Shown: piece after piece, positions 1 through 11,836 of the stretch
Numbering within the stretch: the stretch's first letter is position 1
Layout: the number at the start of each line of letters is the position of its first letter
Assembly (NCBI RefSeq): GCF_001649575.2
Contig: NC_051434.1
Location: 13,639,919 to 13,703,918 of the forward strand
Length of the DNA stretch: 64,000 nucleotides
Source: Kryptolebias marmoratus
Lineage: Eukaryota; Chordata; Actinopteri; Cyprinodontiformes; Rivulidae
Direction of reading: 5' to 3'
Notes under the pieces: model-generated
Told to the model about the DNA's origin: nothing
The model's input: the letters and a program-made list of their open reading frames with translations, nothing else
Databases searched by the model: none
Made by a program: the position numbers and the translations under genes

Positions 1-196
1 AAATTGTCCCTAGGTGTGAGTGAGAGTGTGAATGGTTGTTTGTCTCATTAGTCTCTATGTGGCCCTGTGATGGACATGCGACCTGTCCAGGGTGTCCCCC
101 GCCTCTCGCACAGTGACAGCTGGGGACAGGCACCAGCTCCCCATGACCCGGAATGGAGAAGCGGGTAAAGAAAATGGATGGACGGATGGATAGTTA
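1..196 (+). repeat. SINE-like dispersed teleost repeat, 3' part
   Basis: This is the 3' part of a repeat that occurs again at about 13668-13872 and, more decayed, at 58004-58320. Shared blocks include CTAGGTGTGAG, GGTTGTTTGTCT, CTGTCCAGGGTGTCCC and CCGCCTCTCGCACAGTGAC. The copy ends in AAAATGGATGGACGGATGGA, a tail typical of a very common percomorph element. The 5' half is cut off by the window edge. Calling it SINE-like is inference from the tail and the copy structure; no polymerase III promoter is visible here. Confidence 0.6.
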
Positions 197-1190
197 AGTC
201 TTGTTTTAACGTAGCCAATATTCAAAAGATACAGAACACTGTTTTATTTCATTTGTTTGTTTGTTTTTTGGCATCAGTCTTAGCATAATAAATGCATTTA
301 ATGTATTTTTTGTGATTTATTATTGGTCTCAGAGTTTGATTTATGAACTGGAGTGAGAAACACTTTTAACTCAATAGTTAGAAAAAAAAATCTCAGTCTA
401 ATGAATGTAGTTGAAAAATGGTTGTAAACATGACAAAATCCTCACATTTAGGTGCATCTGTACTCAGTTTTAGTTTAAAATGATATTTATCTGTTGAGGT
501 GAAAAGAAGATGAGTTTTTATCTTTCAGCTTTGCCACAATAAAATCCTCTTTTCTTTATTTTTAAAGTTTTTTTTTGTTGTCATTTTGGCTCCTCCTTGT
601 GGTCAAATTAGAGAGGTTTAGGTAATCTTGGATGCTGTTTGGATAATAATATCTAAATTTAAATGTGTCAGATTGCAGCTAGGCCTCACACTGCAGACAA
701 CCAACAGGGTTTCTATGTGTTAGTTGTTTTTTTAGTGATAAAGCGTTTAAATTTCTGTTGAAATGTCGTTCATTAAAGACAATTAGGTGTTTATAGATCA
801 AACAAGTAGTTAGGAAGAAATTCTGTTGAGTCATTGTTTCAAACTGTGTCACTAGTTGGTTAGTATTGTTTGTTAAAGATGTGTTGAGGTGCGGATTGCA
901 CTCTCATTAAATCTGATGTCATTTTTTTCATCATGATCCTTTTTAAAGCTTGGCCTAAAAAAAGAAAGACTAAATTTAAACCTTGAATGCTGATCTGAGG
1001 TCAAATCTACGAACGATGATGATGATGTTGACACTGATGCATTTATTTATTTACTGTATGTACCTGTGCAAAGTATGAGTAGCCTTACAGTACAGAGAGA
1101 TTTTTTTTTCTGCAGAATTTCTACCTATGTGGTGGGTGGAAGGAAAATGTTGCTAAAGAAGAAAAACTGACACTCACGTGGCACAAACCA

Positions 1191-1238
1191 GGTGCCACGG
1201 TGGCAACTTTCACTCTCGTTTCAGAAGAGAGAGATAAA
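1191..1238. promoter_or_regulatory. ISRE/PRDM1-like element, copy 1
   Basis: The core AACTTTCACTCTCGTTTCAG contains two TTTC half-sites with the spacing of interferon-regulatory-factor or PRDM1 sites. It is followed by a GAGAGAGA run. A similar 50-base stretch is found at 5311-5360. Function is inference from motif and duplication only. Confidence 0.25.
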
Positions 1239-2389
1239 AAAAAATCAACTCCCTGATTTCTTCTCTAATTTGATTTCTGGTTCTGTCTCAGGTTGTCCAA
1301 AAAAATGAAAGATTTTGATAGAGAGAAGGGTGCTCTCCGGTGAAGAGATCTGTGGTCAGAGAGAAACTTGAAGGTATAGTTATAAAGAGCTGTGTGGGTA
1401 CACATCCGGGTGTGTTTATGTGCTTGTAGAAACTCAGCAGGGACAGGGAAAATAACTCGTAACTGCTGGATTCCTTTCTGCATTCCTGCAGGTTTTCTTT
1501 CCTTGCACTAAGCACAGGTGGACCTCTGCTTTGTGTTACGTGCAGTTTCATATTGTCAGAGAGAGAGAGAAAAAAAAAAAAGCAGGAGGAAAACCAGCCT
1601 AACAATACCTCTCTTAAATTAAGGGACACAATTAAAGAGGTGAAACTCGTTTCCTGGAGACAGAAAACTCTTCTCAGCTGCACTGGACAGAAACAACTGT
1701 TTGTTAAAACAGGTTTTAGACTGAGATCTACAGCGACAGGTTTATTCTTGATGAGAAAACCGTCAAACGCTTTGGAGAGTTTGTGTTTTTCAGAGGCCAA
1801 GTGGAACCGATTGTTGTTTCTGTTGTTACCAACCTTAGATACAGTAGCTGCTCACTTCCTTTGCAGGGTTTGTTTCTTTCCCAGCTGACTCTACCAGTCC
1901 GACTGGCTGCCTCGCCGCGCTTTTTTCCCATCACACACCTTTGCTCAACCTGTTGGTCGATGCTGCCGAATGACAAGTAGAGATTTTCAGGTTTCTCTGA
2001 ATTCGCGCTGTCACTCGCTGCACCCGTATGCACTTGGCACACGAGTGAGGCGCATCAGACGTCATCAGGAAACACAAGCATAAACACACACAGACGCATG
2101 CACTTTGAGCCTGCGTGCGTCTGGGTCAACCTCACTGATTGTAAACGTTCAGTTGAGTAACACCACTGCATTCAAAGTGTGTCACTTTGTGTTGACCTCT
2201 GACCTAAGTATCAGCGTACAAGCCTGTTTGTAAAGTGTTGGGGCGTTCTGTTTAAAAAAAAAAGGGAACAAAACCAAATTTTTTTACAAATACTTTATTT
2301 TTATTAAAATAATAATAACGTCAGAACATTTATTTATTCATTAGGAAAATGCTGATTCAGCATTATTATTTATTTTATTTTATTTTTTT

Positions 2390-2740
2390 TATTTTTGGCA
2401 GCACACTTTGTGCTATTTTAGCCATTCATATATAAAAACATTCAGCTCGTTCAGGAGGTGGGTGCTATGACTTTCGGTTTTTGTAACTTTTCTATTTTTC
2501 AAAATATCTAACATCATTTACATTTTCCCCATAGAAATACGTTCAGATCTCTTCAATTCCTTTTAAGACATTATTGTCTTTTAAATCTGTTTCAGCATAC
2601 TTGCTCCATATTTGCCTTCTTATACAACTTTTAGCTTTTAGCTAATTTTAGCTACTTTTAGTTTTTAGCCAGCATTTTGATAATTTTAGTTAGCCTTTTG
2701 TCACTTAGCTTTTAGCTAGTTTTCTGCTGAGTGGGCAAAT
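2390..2740. repeat. AT-rich dispersed repeat with TAGCTTTTAGCT units
   Basis: This block matches 54090-54560 in the same order: a TTTTAGCCATTCATA-like start, a TCATTTACATTTTCCCC-like middle, an ATAGAAATACGTTCAGATCT-like segment, TTCAGCATACTT, then repeated TTTTAGCTTTTAGCT units. Two diverged copies 52 kb apart indicate a dispersed family. No coding capacity is seen, and the class is unknown to me. Confidence 0.6.
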
Positions 2741-3722
2741 AGTTCAACATTTTAGGAATAAAGTTTTTCAAAATAAAATACAAAAGAATATGGGTATTTA
2801 ATCCTCCTTGGTACTATAATCAGAAATGAAATGCTTCTAATACATACAGCTGAGTTTATCCTTCAGAGTTGTGATTTTCTGATCTTTCGCCAGACTCCAT
2901 TAAAATAAAAAAGGTTCTGGAGCAGACAGAAACATTTCTGAAAACCTTTGGCGCTGTGTTTTCTGAGCTGAAGCTCATTTAGGGCAATCTGATGCAGTAA
3001 AATGAGACATCATTTCTGTACATAACATCAGATCTTTGCAGTAAAGGGAACCATGCAGCTCGCAGCAAACTCCGAGTCCGACAACCAGCAGCACCTATGA
3101 GAGCACAGTGTGGACGCAGAGCAATGCTACACGGCATCAATCAACACCTGTCACTGCATGAAAAGAGGTTTGTGTTCAGAACCCCCCCCCCCTCCAAAAC
3201 CATTCAAGTTTAATATCTAGCAAGAACAAAGACAACATTTTGGAAAAGAAAAGACACAAAACATGTCCGGTCTCTGTTTCATTAAACTTGTTGCCAGCAT
3301 CAAAGTCACATAAGATTTTTCACTGATGTTTATTTATTAATGTAGTCAAGACAGTGCAGTTTTATTCTGGTGCTCTCTGGTCATTAAAATGCACAAACCA
3401 AAGAAAACAAAGCAATCTTGAAAGAGCAGACAAACCATAAGCATGTTAAATTATTCAGAAGAAATAAATGTTCTGAGATCAGGGTGGAAAGTCTTGTAGA
3501 TACCCGCGTGTGTGTGTGTGTGTATGTGTCTGTGCTTCAGTACTTAGAGTGCACGTGTGTGTGTGTATTTACTGTACATTTTACTTTTTCTCAGAAGGGT
3601 GAGGTAAAAAAATGTGTCAGTCTGTTCTGCTTTTAATTACTTGTCAGATGGCAGAACTTCAAACAGACCACAAAGAGGGTGTGTGTGTGTGTGTGTGTGT
3701 TGTCCTCGTTTGTTCCGCTCAC

Positions 3723-3921
3723 CTTCTTCACGAGTCTGTCGATGATGTCGGGTTCGGGGAGCGCCATCTCTACGATGCAGACCTTTTCTCTCAGAGGTGG
3801 CGCAGCCGGGACATCGTGACAGGCTTCATCAGGACCGCCTTCATTCTGCTGCTGCAGACATTTGACAGAAGAAGCTGGTTTGGTTCTGTCTGAGAGGGAA
3901 CTATGAGGTCTTTCTGGTCCA
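3723..3921 (-). other. Possible orphan coding exon, unidentified
   Basis: On the minus strand one frame stays open from a TGA near 3925 to a good donor (AAG then GTGAGC) at 3723. It ends in a plausibly coding sequence that includes EMALPEPDIIDRLVKK. I do not recognise the protein. The upstream acceptor is unclear, no partner exon is identified, and the frame reads on past the donor into a CA-rich repeat, so it could be a chance ORF. The GC content is higher than its surroundings. Confidence 0.2.
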
Positions 3922-4049
3922 CATCAGCTTTGACAAGCCGACACAGAGAAACTTCAAATCTTCCCACACACTTCGTATCATCAATGTGGAGGGCTAGGTG
4001 TCCTGTGCATTTGTTTATTCTCAAGTCTGTGAGCATTTTCTTTGGATTT

Positions 4050-4190
4050 GTGATGTTAGAGGAATACTTCAGATCTTTTAGAGTGTGCTTCTGTGCTGGT
4101 TGTAAACATTTAATATCTCACCTGTTGCAGATAGCTCTTGGGATGATGTCAATCTGGAAAACTGGTGTTTCATTCTGACGTGGAGCTCAG
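4050..4190 (+). repeat. Dispersed repeat, same family as 52086-52940
   Basis: The blocks TTCAGATCTTTT, CACCTGTTGCAGATAGCTCTT and TTTCATTCTGAC align in order with 52100-52215, where they read CTCAGATCTTTTG, TACCTGTTGTAGATAGCTCTT and TTTGATTCTGAC. It is a fragment of a nonautonomous element, with no coding capacity. Confidence 0.5.
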
Positions 4191-5174
4191 CAGAAATCCA
4201 TGCACTTCCTGGCTCTTTATCAGGAACTCAAAGAGGAGAATGCTTTAAATGCAAATCATTTAAACTCGTAGCACTTCCTTTAAAAGCAGGCTTCCACAGA
4301 TGTCAGCACACAGCCTAACATGATCAGGAAATTACGCAAACTATCAATAACAATTAAATATCTGGATCCTAATCAACAGTTTTACGATCCCAAGGATTGT
4401 ATAGTAACATAGAAATAAAGCGATTATAACAGTTTTATTTTTTCATGCTTGCTATTTTTTTTATATTACTTAGAGGAGCTTTTTTTTTAAATCCCTGTGT
4501 GACTGGTTTTCCCAAATGACGCAAGTTGAAAAAAGTTTTGATGAGGTCAGTAAGTCAACTGTTTCCAGGCACAGCAGCAAACGCACACGGAGGAAATACC
4601 TTTTTGAGGCACAGTTTCGACATCTCTCGACGGGATTACTCAGTTTTCAGAACTCCTTCTTCACATTTGCTTCTGCGTTTCAATGGCCAAATACTCCCCA
4701 TAATGAAATTTTAAAAATCGATTCAGAAAAAAAAAAAAAGAAAAAAGATGCAATACTGCAGCGAATGTTTATTGTACATATCTACAAAGTCTTGCAGAGA
4801 TGTTATCTCTGTCCGGTGCGGATAAAGCCAATAATCAGCTTAAAGTGAAACTACCCTCATGTAGAGAGAAGCAGATTGGCAGATTTGGAGCAGAGAGGCA
4901 GCAGCAGAACCAAACTGAGAGGTGATATAATTGATATGAGTTTTGTCTGAAATCTATAAAAGTCAAACAAACAGAACCGTTCGTGTCTCTTAAATGAGAG
5001 CTTTTAAGATCATGATCTGACTACAAAATATTCATGCAGATGTAGGATGATCAGCTTTCAATTTAGCACTTTATTTGAGTCCTGAAATGTTCATCTCCAG
5101 TGTTAAATATGTGTTTAGATACAGTTTAGAAGATGTGAGCGGTGCATTCTGTGCGCCGGTAAAGGAAGTTTACT

Positions 5175-5270
5175 CTGTTGTGTGACGGAGAGCAACTCCG
5201 GGGAGTTTCGACCGGGATGATGGACGGATGGGAGGCCAGGGAGTTCCTCAGGCATGCAGGCAACCTCCTG
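5175..5270 (-). other. GC-rich open stretch, possible exon, unidentified
   Basis: On the minus strand a strong acceptor (pyrimidine run, then CTTCAG) precedes sequence open in two frames, one starting QEVACMPEELPGLPSV. On the plus strand it is also open, including MMDGWEAREFLRHAGN. I recognise no family in any frame, and a downstream donor on the minus strand is weak (CAGA then GTAAAC). It may be a diverged exon, a regulatory island or chance. Confidence 0.15.
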
Positions 5271-5310
5271 CTGAAGGAGGGAGAGAGGGACTCAGATGGT
5301 ACACATTCCT

Positions 5311-5360
5311 TGTGCCAAAGCAGCAACTTTCGCTCTCACTTTCAGAGGAGTGAGACTAAA
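5311..5360. promoter_or_regulatory. ISRE/PRDM1-like element, copy 2
   Basis: The core AACTTTCGCTCTCACTTTCAG and the following GAGGAGTGAGACTAAAA align with 1191-1238 over about 50 bases, at roughly four bases in five by eye. The TTTC half-sites are kept. See the finding on the duplicated element. Confidence 0.25.
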
Positions 5361-7489
5361 AGTAAACCCTCATTGCCCCCCCCCTCCTCCTCCTCCTCCT
5401 CCCTCCGCCCTCTCTCTGTTTCTGTCTCTGTTTGTCTGGGGCATCCCTGTTGGCAACAAACCAGGCTGAAACCACTCAGGGGACTCCGAACTCAAACAAA
5501 ACCCACTTTGTCAGCATGGTTTCACATCTAAGAGAAGAGTTTTGCTCAGTCAGTCACGAAGACAAGGCCACATTTACAAACAGCCTAAAAAGAAAGAGTG
5601 GATAAATTCAATGTGACAATCTTATATCGCATGTAAAAATTCAAAACCACTAAAAAAAAAGAAAAATACACACCAGCTAAATCTACGTGTGTTTTCACTG
5701 ACTACATTCAAATCCAGTGTTATATTACATTATGTACAAGACTGACTGCATACATGGTTAAAAAAGTATAAAGAGAATCCCAGCTCAAAATAATTGTTAA
5801 AGCGGCAGCCATTAGCTGCGTTAGGGTCACCGTGGTTACCACACACCTGTGACTCTCATTCCCTGACAACACTCTTTAAGAGACAGAGAATAAAATAACC
5901 CTTAAACAAGCAGTCGCTGTTCAAAAACTACAAGTCGAACTGAAAATATTCCTAAATTCCTGCATTCAAATTTGCATGTTTCTGCAGAGTTTCATATAAA
6001 AGATATGACAAGTTGAAAAAAAAACTTCACTTCAATTTTTTAAAACAACTTTCTGGGCTCATATTTGATGTGAGTCAATAAGAGCTTGGGTGTGTGGTCT
6101 GCACTTTGAGGGGATTTTAGAGGAAAAACATAAGTCCGCCGACGGTGGGAGGCACAGTGAGTGAGAGGGCAAAAAATGCTCACGTTTTGATGTGTAAACT
6201 GTGGAGGAAGTGTAAAGCTTGTGAGCGTGAGGCGAGTCTGTTTGCAGAACGTTTGGCAGCTCAGAAGTTAATGTGTCACTGTAAGATAAAGATTCAGTGT
6301 CAGTATCTTTAAAAATCATAAAACCTAAACTGTGATTGTGGGGAAACCATAAAAACATCAAAATGACAGTTCAGTCCCGTAAACTGCAACTTTCTATGAG
6401 CTGTTTACACTCAGAATGATGTTTCTGCTGTGATGTATGTCTGAGCTACGGAGCTCCAAACAAGACAGGGTTGTCTTGCTTATTTAGCCAAAATCCCATA
6501 TTTGTATAAATAGTTTCCAATTTTTTTTTAAAATTTTGTCTCATTGTATATGGACTGCAACAAAAGTCAAAGCAAACTATTTTCAAGCAAGCTGCACTTT
6601 TTAAAGTTTTCTTTTTGTTGTTGTTTTTGTAGGGACGTTGTTTTTATAACTGGGGGAATTTTGAATCAAAAGTCATGACAGAAATGAAAGAATAACAGGC
6701 GAACAGTAACAGGGGTGCCTTTGCATCAGCACTCTTATTAAGAAAAGTCATATGAGTGCAACGTTTCCCAATAAATACAGATTTAATTTTGTGTAAAACA
6801 TTAACTTGCTTTTTATTGCAAAACTAAATGGAGCACAAGTGGTTTCGCTTGTATTAAAGTAAATGACCTGCAGTAATGACTGACTGCCAAACAGGTTTTA
6901 AAGATGTAATGCTTTTAGTTGCTAAAGTTTAGATACTCGAAACACAATTACTGAGCATGAATTAAAAAAACTTCTTGTGCTGTAGTGTCATGTTAGAGAC
7001 CTTTAAAACCTGTTTCAGTCTGTGAAAAATGATAGAGCCCTCTATACAAAAGATGGCTCCAGACATGGATCACTGCTCACTATTAGTGTCATGGTCACTT
7101 GTCAGTCTGAAAAGACCCGAAGGAGAAACAAAACATACACATAATAATAATAATGATCATTTTAAAACCTGACTCAGAAGCTGAGGTCTCCACGTCAGAC
7201 TGCTTCTCGTCACTTAACATAACAACAGCATCCTCAGTGCTGGAATGCCATCTCCTTCTTTTAATGGTTTTAAGACTTTGGCACTGTGGCCTGATATAAA
7301 CCCATGTTCTGAAGTGCGTGAAACTCCATTATGAATAACGTTCTCACCACCCTGTTCCACTCCTTTGTGTGACAAGCAGCAGCCTAAACACATTTTGCCT
7401 CCCTGGCTTGGGTTGGGCTGAGCTCATACAAAGGACTCTTGTGTTTTTTTTTATTTTTTTTTTTTTTTTATTTATTTTGCGTGGTGTTA

Positions 7490-7660
7490 TCTGCCACGGC
7501 AGAGGCGCACGCTCCCGTGGGGCACGTTGCCACGCAACCCTAAACCCCGCCCACCGTGGCACCTTTCCCGTGCGCACGTGACCCACTCCAGGGGGTTCAT
7601 CCAATCGGGACAGGCGGACAGGTGCTTCCAGGAGAGAGTTTCGGAGGCGGAAACTTGTTT
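7490..7660 (+). promoter_or_regulatory. Probable prr15 promoter
   Basis: This GC-rich block sits upstream of a likely spliced 5' leader. It holds an inverted CCAAT-type motif context (ATCCAATCGG near 7600), a CACGTG E-box (near 7575), an imperfect RFX X-box-like GTTGCCACGCAAC (near 7526-7540) and several CCACGG/CCGTGG palindromic cores. No TATA box is evident, as is usual for CpG-type promoters. The start site is not fixed by the sequence. Confidence 0.4.
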
Positions 7661-8013
7661 CAGAGGAGGTAAGCCACTACTTGCGAATGTGTCACTTCAA
7701 CTCTTTTATGCTCAAGAGCTGCTGGACAGGAGGGCAACTGGTTATTAGGAAAAAAACATTTGAAAACAGCACACACACACACGCTCACACACACTTTGGT
7801 GGCGGAGGGGCGTGAGAAGACGAGGCACCTGGCTCGTGCGTAAAATGGATACATCTTCTGCTACGCTTTGAAGGAAACTACTGAAGGAAAACAGACCCTG
7901 AATGCTCAACGATTTGGAAAACATCTCAACACAACCAAAAGTGTGACTTTCCCACACTGATTTGGAGCTTTTTTCTTTAAAAAAAAAAAAAAAAAAGTAT
8001 TACTTCACATCCC
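7640..8013 (+). other. prr15: Probable non-coding first exon of prr15
   Basis: A strong donor (ACATCCCAG then GTGAGT) ends this segment at 8013. A matching acceptor (TTCGTTTTGCAG) at 8387-8398 lies 19 bases before the coding start, so a 5' UTR intron of about 385 bases is likely. The 5' limit is uncertain, and TTTCAGAGGAG then GTAAGC near 7670 could be an alternative donor. Confidence 0.45.
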
Positions 8014-8417
8014 AGGTGAGTCTTCCTGAGTTCACACTGTGATTTGCGCTTCTGTTCTCACGACTCATGAAACCAGTTTTTCAGAGAGTCTAAATATGGT
8101 TACACTGGTTATTCATGAGATTAGCTGCTGAAACTTGGGAGGGAGGAAGAAGAAGATTTAAAATAAACCTGAACTGCTGGAAATAAAAAAAAATTCAAAC
8201 GTTGCCAGGATCTTTCACCCTGAATAAGATTGTTTATTGGTGAGGATGATGATGAAGAACCGAAAATAGTCATGGTTTCTTTGATAAGCTCATTGTGCCT
8301 GGATGAATAAGTTACTTCATGTGTGACTTAATTTTTAAAGGATGAAAACATCCCATGACAGCAGACAAATAAGTGACCTGATTTGTTCGTTTTGCAGGAC
8401 CCTTCTACAAGTCCAAG

Positions 8418-8792
8418 ATGACAGAGAGGAACCCATGGTGGAAAGCCTTCCTGCCCAAGAAGAAGAATGGAGGTGCCAAGGACTCATCTAACATCATTGG
8501 CCCGGACTTTGACCCCTTTGCACAAGACAGGCAGAGAAACCCCGACTCTGCAGCCTCCAAGACCTCCGGCAACGTGGTCCCCTCCCAGCAGGAGTCCAAT
8601 AAGTACCTCGGTGACAAAAGATACAACGGCGACGACACCTACGACGACTCCCAGCTGGACTCGGTGTTCAACGAGCAGTCGTGTCGCAGGAACATGAAGG
8701 TGTCCCGCTCCGGCCGGTTCAAAGTAAAGGGCAAGGTGCGCAAGACCCTCCCCATAGAGGAGAAGGACAAAGAGCAGGCTCTGTATTACTGA
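8418..8792 (+). CDS. prr15: Proline-rich protein 15 (PRR15 family)
   Basis: The coding sequence is one exon of 124 residues. Family features are the N-terminal tryptophan pair in NPWWKAFLPKKK (residues 5-16) and the conserved basic C-terminal block RRNMKVSRSGRFKVKGKVRK (about 90-109). Between them the protein is polar and low-complexity. No membrane segment or signal peptide is seen. In mammals PRR15 is a small, mainly nuclear protein linked to epithelial and trophoblast differentiation; its biochemical role is not known. The start is the first ATG after the 5' acceptor at 8398. The neighbour wipf3, in the same orientation, matches the human PRR15-WIPF3 order and separates it from the paralogue PRR15L. 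It lacks the proline richness of the mammalian protein. Confidence 0.85.
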   Translation: MTERNPWWKAFLPKKKNGGAKDSSNIIGPDFDPFAQDRQRNPDSAASKTSGNVVPSQQESNKYLGDKRYNGDDTYDDSQLDSVFNEQSCRRNMKVSRSGRFKVKGKVRKTLPIEEKDKEQALYY

Positions 8793-9640
8793 AGGAGGAC
8801 CTACGGTGGCGAGGAGGAAGAGGAGGAGCAGGAGACCAAAGACTGCTTTTACAGTGTTTCTTTAAAAGAATAAGAGGGCTTTAAATAGACCGAGACGCTT
8901 CATTGTCATGAAGTTATGATGATGATGACGATGATCATTGAAGTTTTCTTCCACAAACAGAATTTGAAACATGTGGTGTGATAGATTTTGTTGTTTCGAT
9001 TATTGGACATTTGTTGATGCCTATGAGGGTGACAGAAATAATGTTAAGTAACTCACAAATGGTTTTTGTTTATGATAATGGTCCATTTTGCAAGCAAAAT
9101 GCCACAATCCCAACTTGAAGGACAAGATTGATTGGAAATGCAGGCAGCACTTTTAGATCCGGTGTAGTTTATCCTACAGCATCCTTGTTTTAGTGATTGA
9201 AAAGCTTCTAACATTACAACCAACACAGTCACCCGACGCTACTGTCTCTTATGAAACTTCACAAACTACTATTTAGGTTTACCATATTTCTGTAAGAAAC
9301 GTTAAGAGTAATATATGTTTAATGGTGAAGGATGATCCTTATTTTGCAATGTCTTTTCAAAGTTGTTGATTCTAAAGGCTCAGAAGGATTCTGATGAAGG
9401 TTTCTGGAAAAAAAAGGTGGCTTTTAGTCCGATGCACAGGACTTATCGGCAAAAAGCAGAAAATGTTTTGATGAAGGATGAAATTTGGCATTTTTAACAA
9501 GGTTTCTTGCAAAGCTGCCTTTACCGAAAAAGTTTTTTTTTTTTTAGTTTTATTTGCTTTTCAGAACAGTTGTGTTTTTGATCGCCTGTGAATACGTACG
9601 TGAAGGTAAAATGAGAAATAAATCTGCAACAGCTGACTCT
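8793..9640 (+). other. prr15: prr15 3' UTR with poly(A) signal
   Basis: AT-rich sequence follows the TGA stop. The first good AATAAA is at 9617-9622, giving a 3' UTR of about 840 bases. No other gene is seen in it. Confidence 0.55.
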
Positions 9641-10490
9641 ATGACTGTGTCGTAATTGTCCTTTCAGTGTCTTAAATCAAACAGCTCAAGCCTGAATACG
9701 AAATGTATCATCTAATTGTACGGCGCTGTATGGCGTCGTATTGTACCGGGAGTTTACTTTGCGGTCCTCCTTGGGAATAGCATTGTGGACTTTGAAAAGA
9801 AAAACAAATGTTTGTAGTTCCAGTAACACAAAAAGCTTCAGGGAAACTGGATTAATGTTGAATTTTGGAACAACACGGGAGGATACATCTCAAAAGAAGC
9901 GGCAGACAAAAGCCTGTACCTTCCCATTTGGCTGCAAGCCTGATGAAAAACGGCAGTAACGCGGTAGAGAACAAGTTTAAAGCGTTTAAAAGGCTCCATC
10001 TCGGTGTACTCAGAACACATGTCTGCAGGAGAGCCCGCGGCACTTTACCTTCATATTCTTAAAGTACTTTCAGTAAAAGGAGGAACATATCCTGGTGTCA
10101 CAGCATTCCTTCTCCACTGTTACATTTTAAGGTGTGTGTGAGAGTGTGTGTAAAGGTTATGGCGGAATATAACCATGGAATCACATTAGGATTATTAAAT
10201 TTCATCCTCCACTATTGTCTGTTTGTAATGAGAAGGGAAACAGGTTAAACAGGGGCTGGATTCTTTGAAGATGAATGTACACCAATGGGAGTGAGGAGGA
10301 GCTGCAATGCTGTGGTTTCAACACTGGGGGGCAGACGTGTGCTTCCATCCGGTTAGGGGGAAAAAAACCCAGCTGACTAGACTGAAAGGGGCTAAAACAT
10401 GTGCATTTTGTTAAATAAACCGATTTTATTGATTCAGATGCTCTTTCTTTCCATCCCGAATGTGTGATTAAGCCGAGTTAAAGTGCTGAC
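9641..10490. other. Intergenic spacer between prr15 and wipf3
   Basis: No gene is recognised. The stretch has short chance open frames only. CACTGGGGGGCAGA near 10320 is weakly CTCF-like. Confidence 0.4.
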
Positions 10491-10499
10491 CCGGGACCT

Positions 10500-10893
10500 C
10501 CCTCTCACCATTGGTCCACATGTGTTTGTGAGGAGGGGTTTGGCTCTGTGCGCCTCCCGCAGTGCGCTCCCTGAGGGGGAGGGAGGGGGACACAAACCCC
10601 AGCTTCTGAGCTGGACCGACTCCACACGAACTCAGCTTCTTCAGTGTGGACGCAGAAAAGAAGAAGTGGAAGGAAAAGTTTCTGACACTTTTTTTCTTTT
10701 CTTTTGTTTTTCTAAATTATCCACAGGAGCTGTTTAAAAAAAAAAAGCATATCCATCTGTTGACAACCCAAAGACCTGTGACTAAAAATAACTTCACTGG
10801 TCCGTTATGAAGAGCGCACCATGAGGACACACTGCTGCGCTCCAGAGCACTGAAGCTTTCTGCAAGAAGGTGGATAACTGGTATTTTAACAAG
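10500..10893 (+). promoter_or_regulatory. wipf3: Probable wipf3 promoter and non-coding first exon
   Basis: A GC-rich stretch holds an inverted CCAAT motif (ATTGG near 10511), G-rich GGGGGAGGGAGGGGG (near 10575) and, further on, a good donor (AACAAG then GTACGG) at 10893. The coding start of wipf3 follows an acceptor at about 12514, so a leader exon here with a 1.6 kb intron is the simplest reading. No long frame runs through it. Confidence 0.35.
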
Positions 10894-11793
10894 GTACGGT
10901 CTTCTATTTTTATTAGTGCTGGGTGCTACAGCTACAGCAACAAAATATGAGCTGCTATTGGTCAGCTTGTGACATAATTTTGTGCAACGGAAAGATATTT
11001 CATGTTCAATTTTAATCATCTAATCTACTTTCATTTGCAAAATTATGCAGTTAATGTGGCTTCAACCCTCAAAATGGACTTTCAAGGTCAAATAAAGCAA
11101 TAAAAGTAAAAATAAATGAATAAATTAACTTTGTGGGTGATGAAAGGATTTTGTTCCCTAAGTCTAATCTATGAAAAGCCATGACTTAAGGCAGTCCACA
11201 GTTAGATCCATGTCTGGGTGCAAACACTGAAGCAGGTTGTTTATCTTGCTTAGATTCACTGATCGCTGTATGTCTGAATGACACGGCCCTACAAATCTAA
11301 TAAAATAATATATTTAAAAGCTAGATGTGACTTGGAGCTCACAGCAGGGTCCCACTCAGATGTTTGCAGGTTTGGTAAAACAATTCCCAGTTGTGTCCCT
11401 CCCCCATGTGCGGAAAAACTTCAACAATCACTTCCTGAGTTGTTGTTTCTCAGTACAAACAGTAAAAAGGAAATAAAGCACCCTCATTTTAACCACCGGG
11501 GGGAAAAACACAAAACTGCTGCTTGGCTTTTACAGCTGCTGCTCCTTGTTTAGGCTTTATGAACTAATTCCAAAAGTCACATAAGATCTTTTAGGTTAGG
11601 AAACAACTAATGCAAGAGAGGCACTCCACTCCACTCGCTGCGGCACCTGATCTTCAAACCCTCAGCTGACTTGTATCCAGTTTTGGACCTTCGAAGAGCC
11701 AAACTGGCCGTGTCACAGATGCTGCTTGACACAGATATGAAGATAGAAATAGCAACAGTGAGCAGTCTGCCAGCTGCAGACGAAGCATGAACT

Positions 11794-11836
<43 letters not shown>

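Larger units (their letters stand above)
197..7480. other. Intergenic region upstream of prr15
   Basis: I found no recognisable gene in this stretch. It holds AT-rich sequence, a dispersed repeat (2390-2740), a second repeat (4050-4190), two GC-rich open stretches (3723-3921 and 5175-5270) and a duplicated short regulatory-looking element (1191-1238 and 5311-5360). In mammals CHN2 precedes PRR15, but no chn2 exon (SH2, C1 or RhoGAP) can be read here. Poly-T at about 7445-7470 separates it from the prr15 promoter. Confidence 0.5.
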
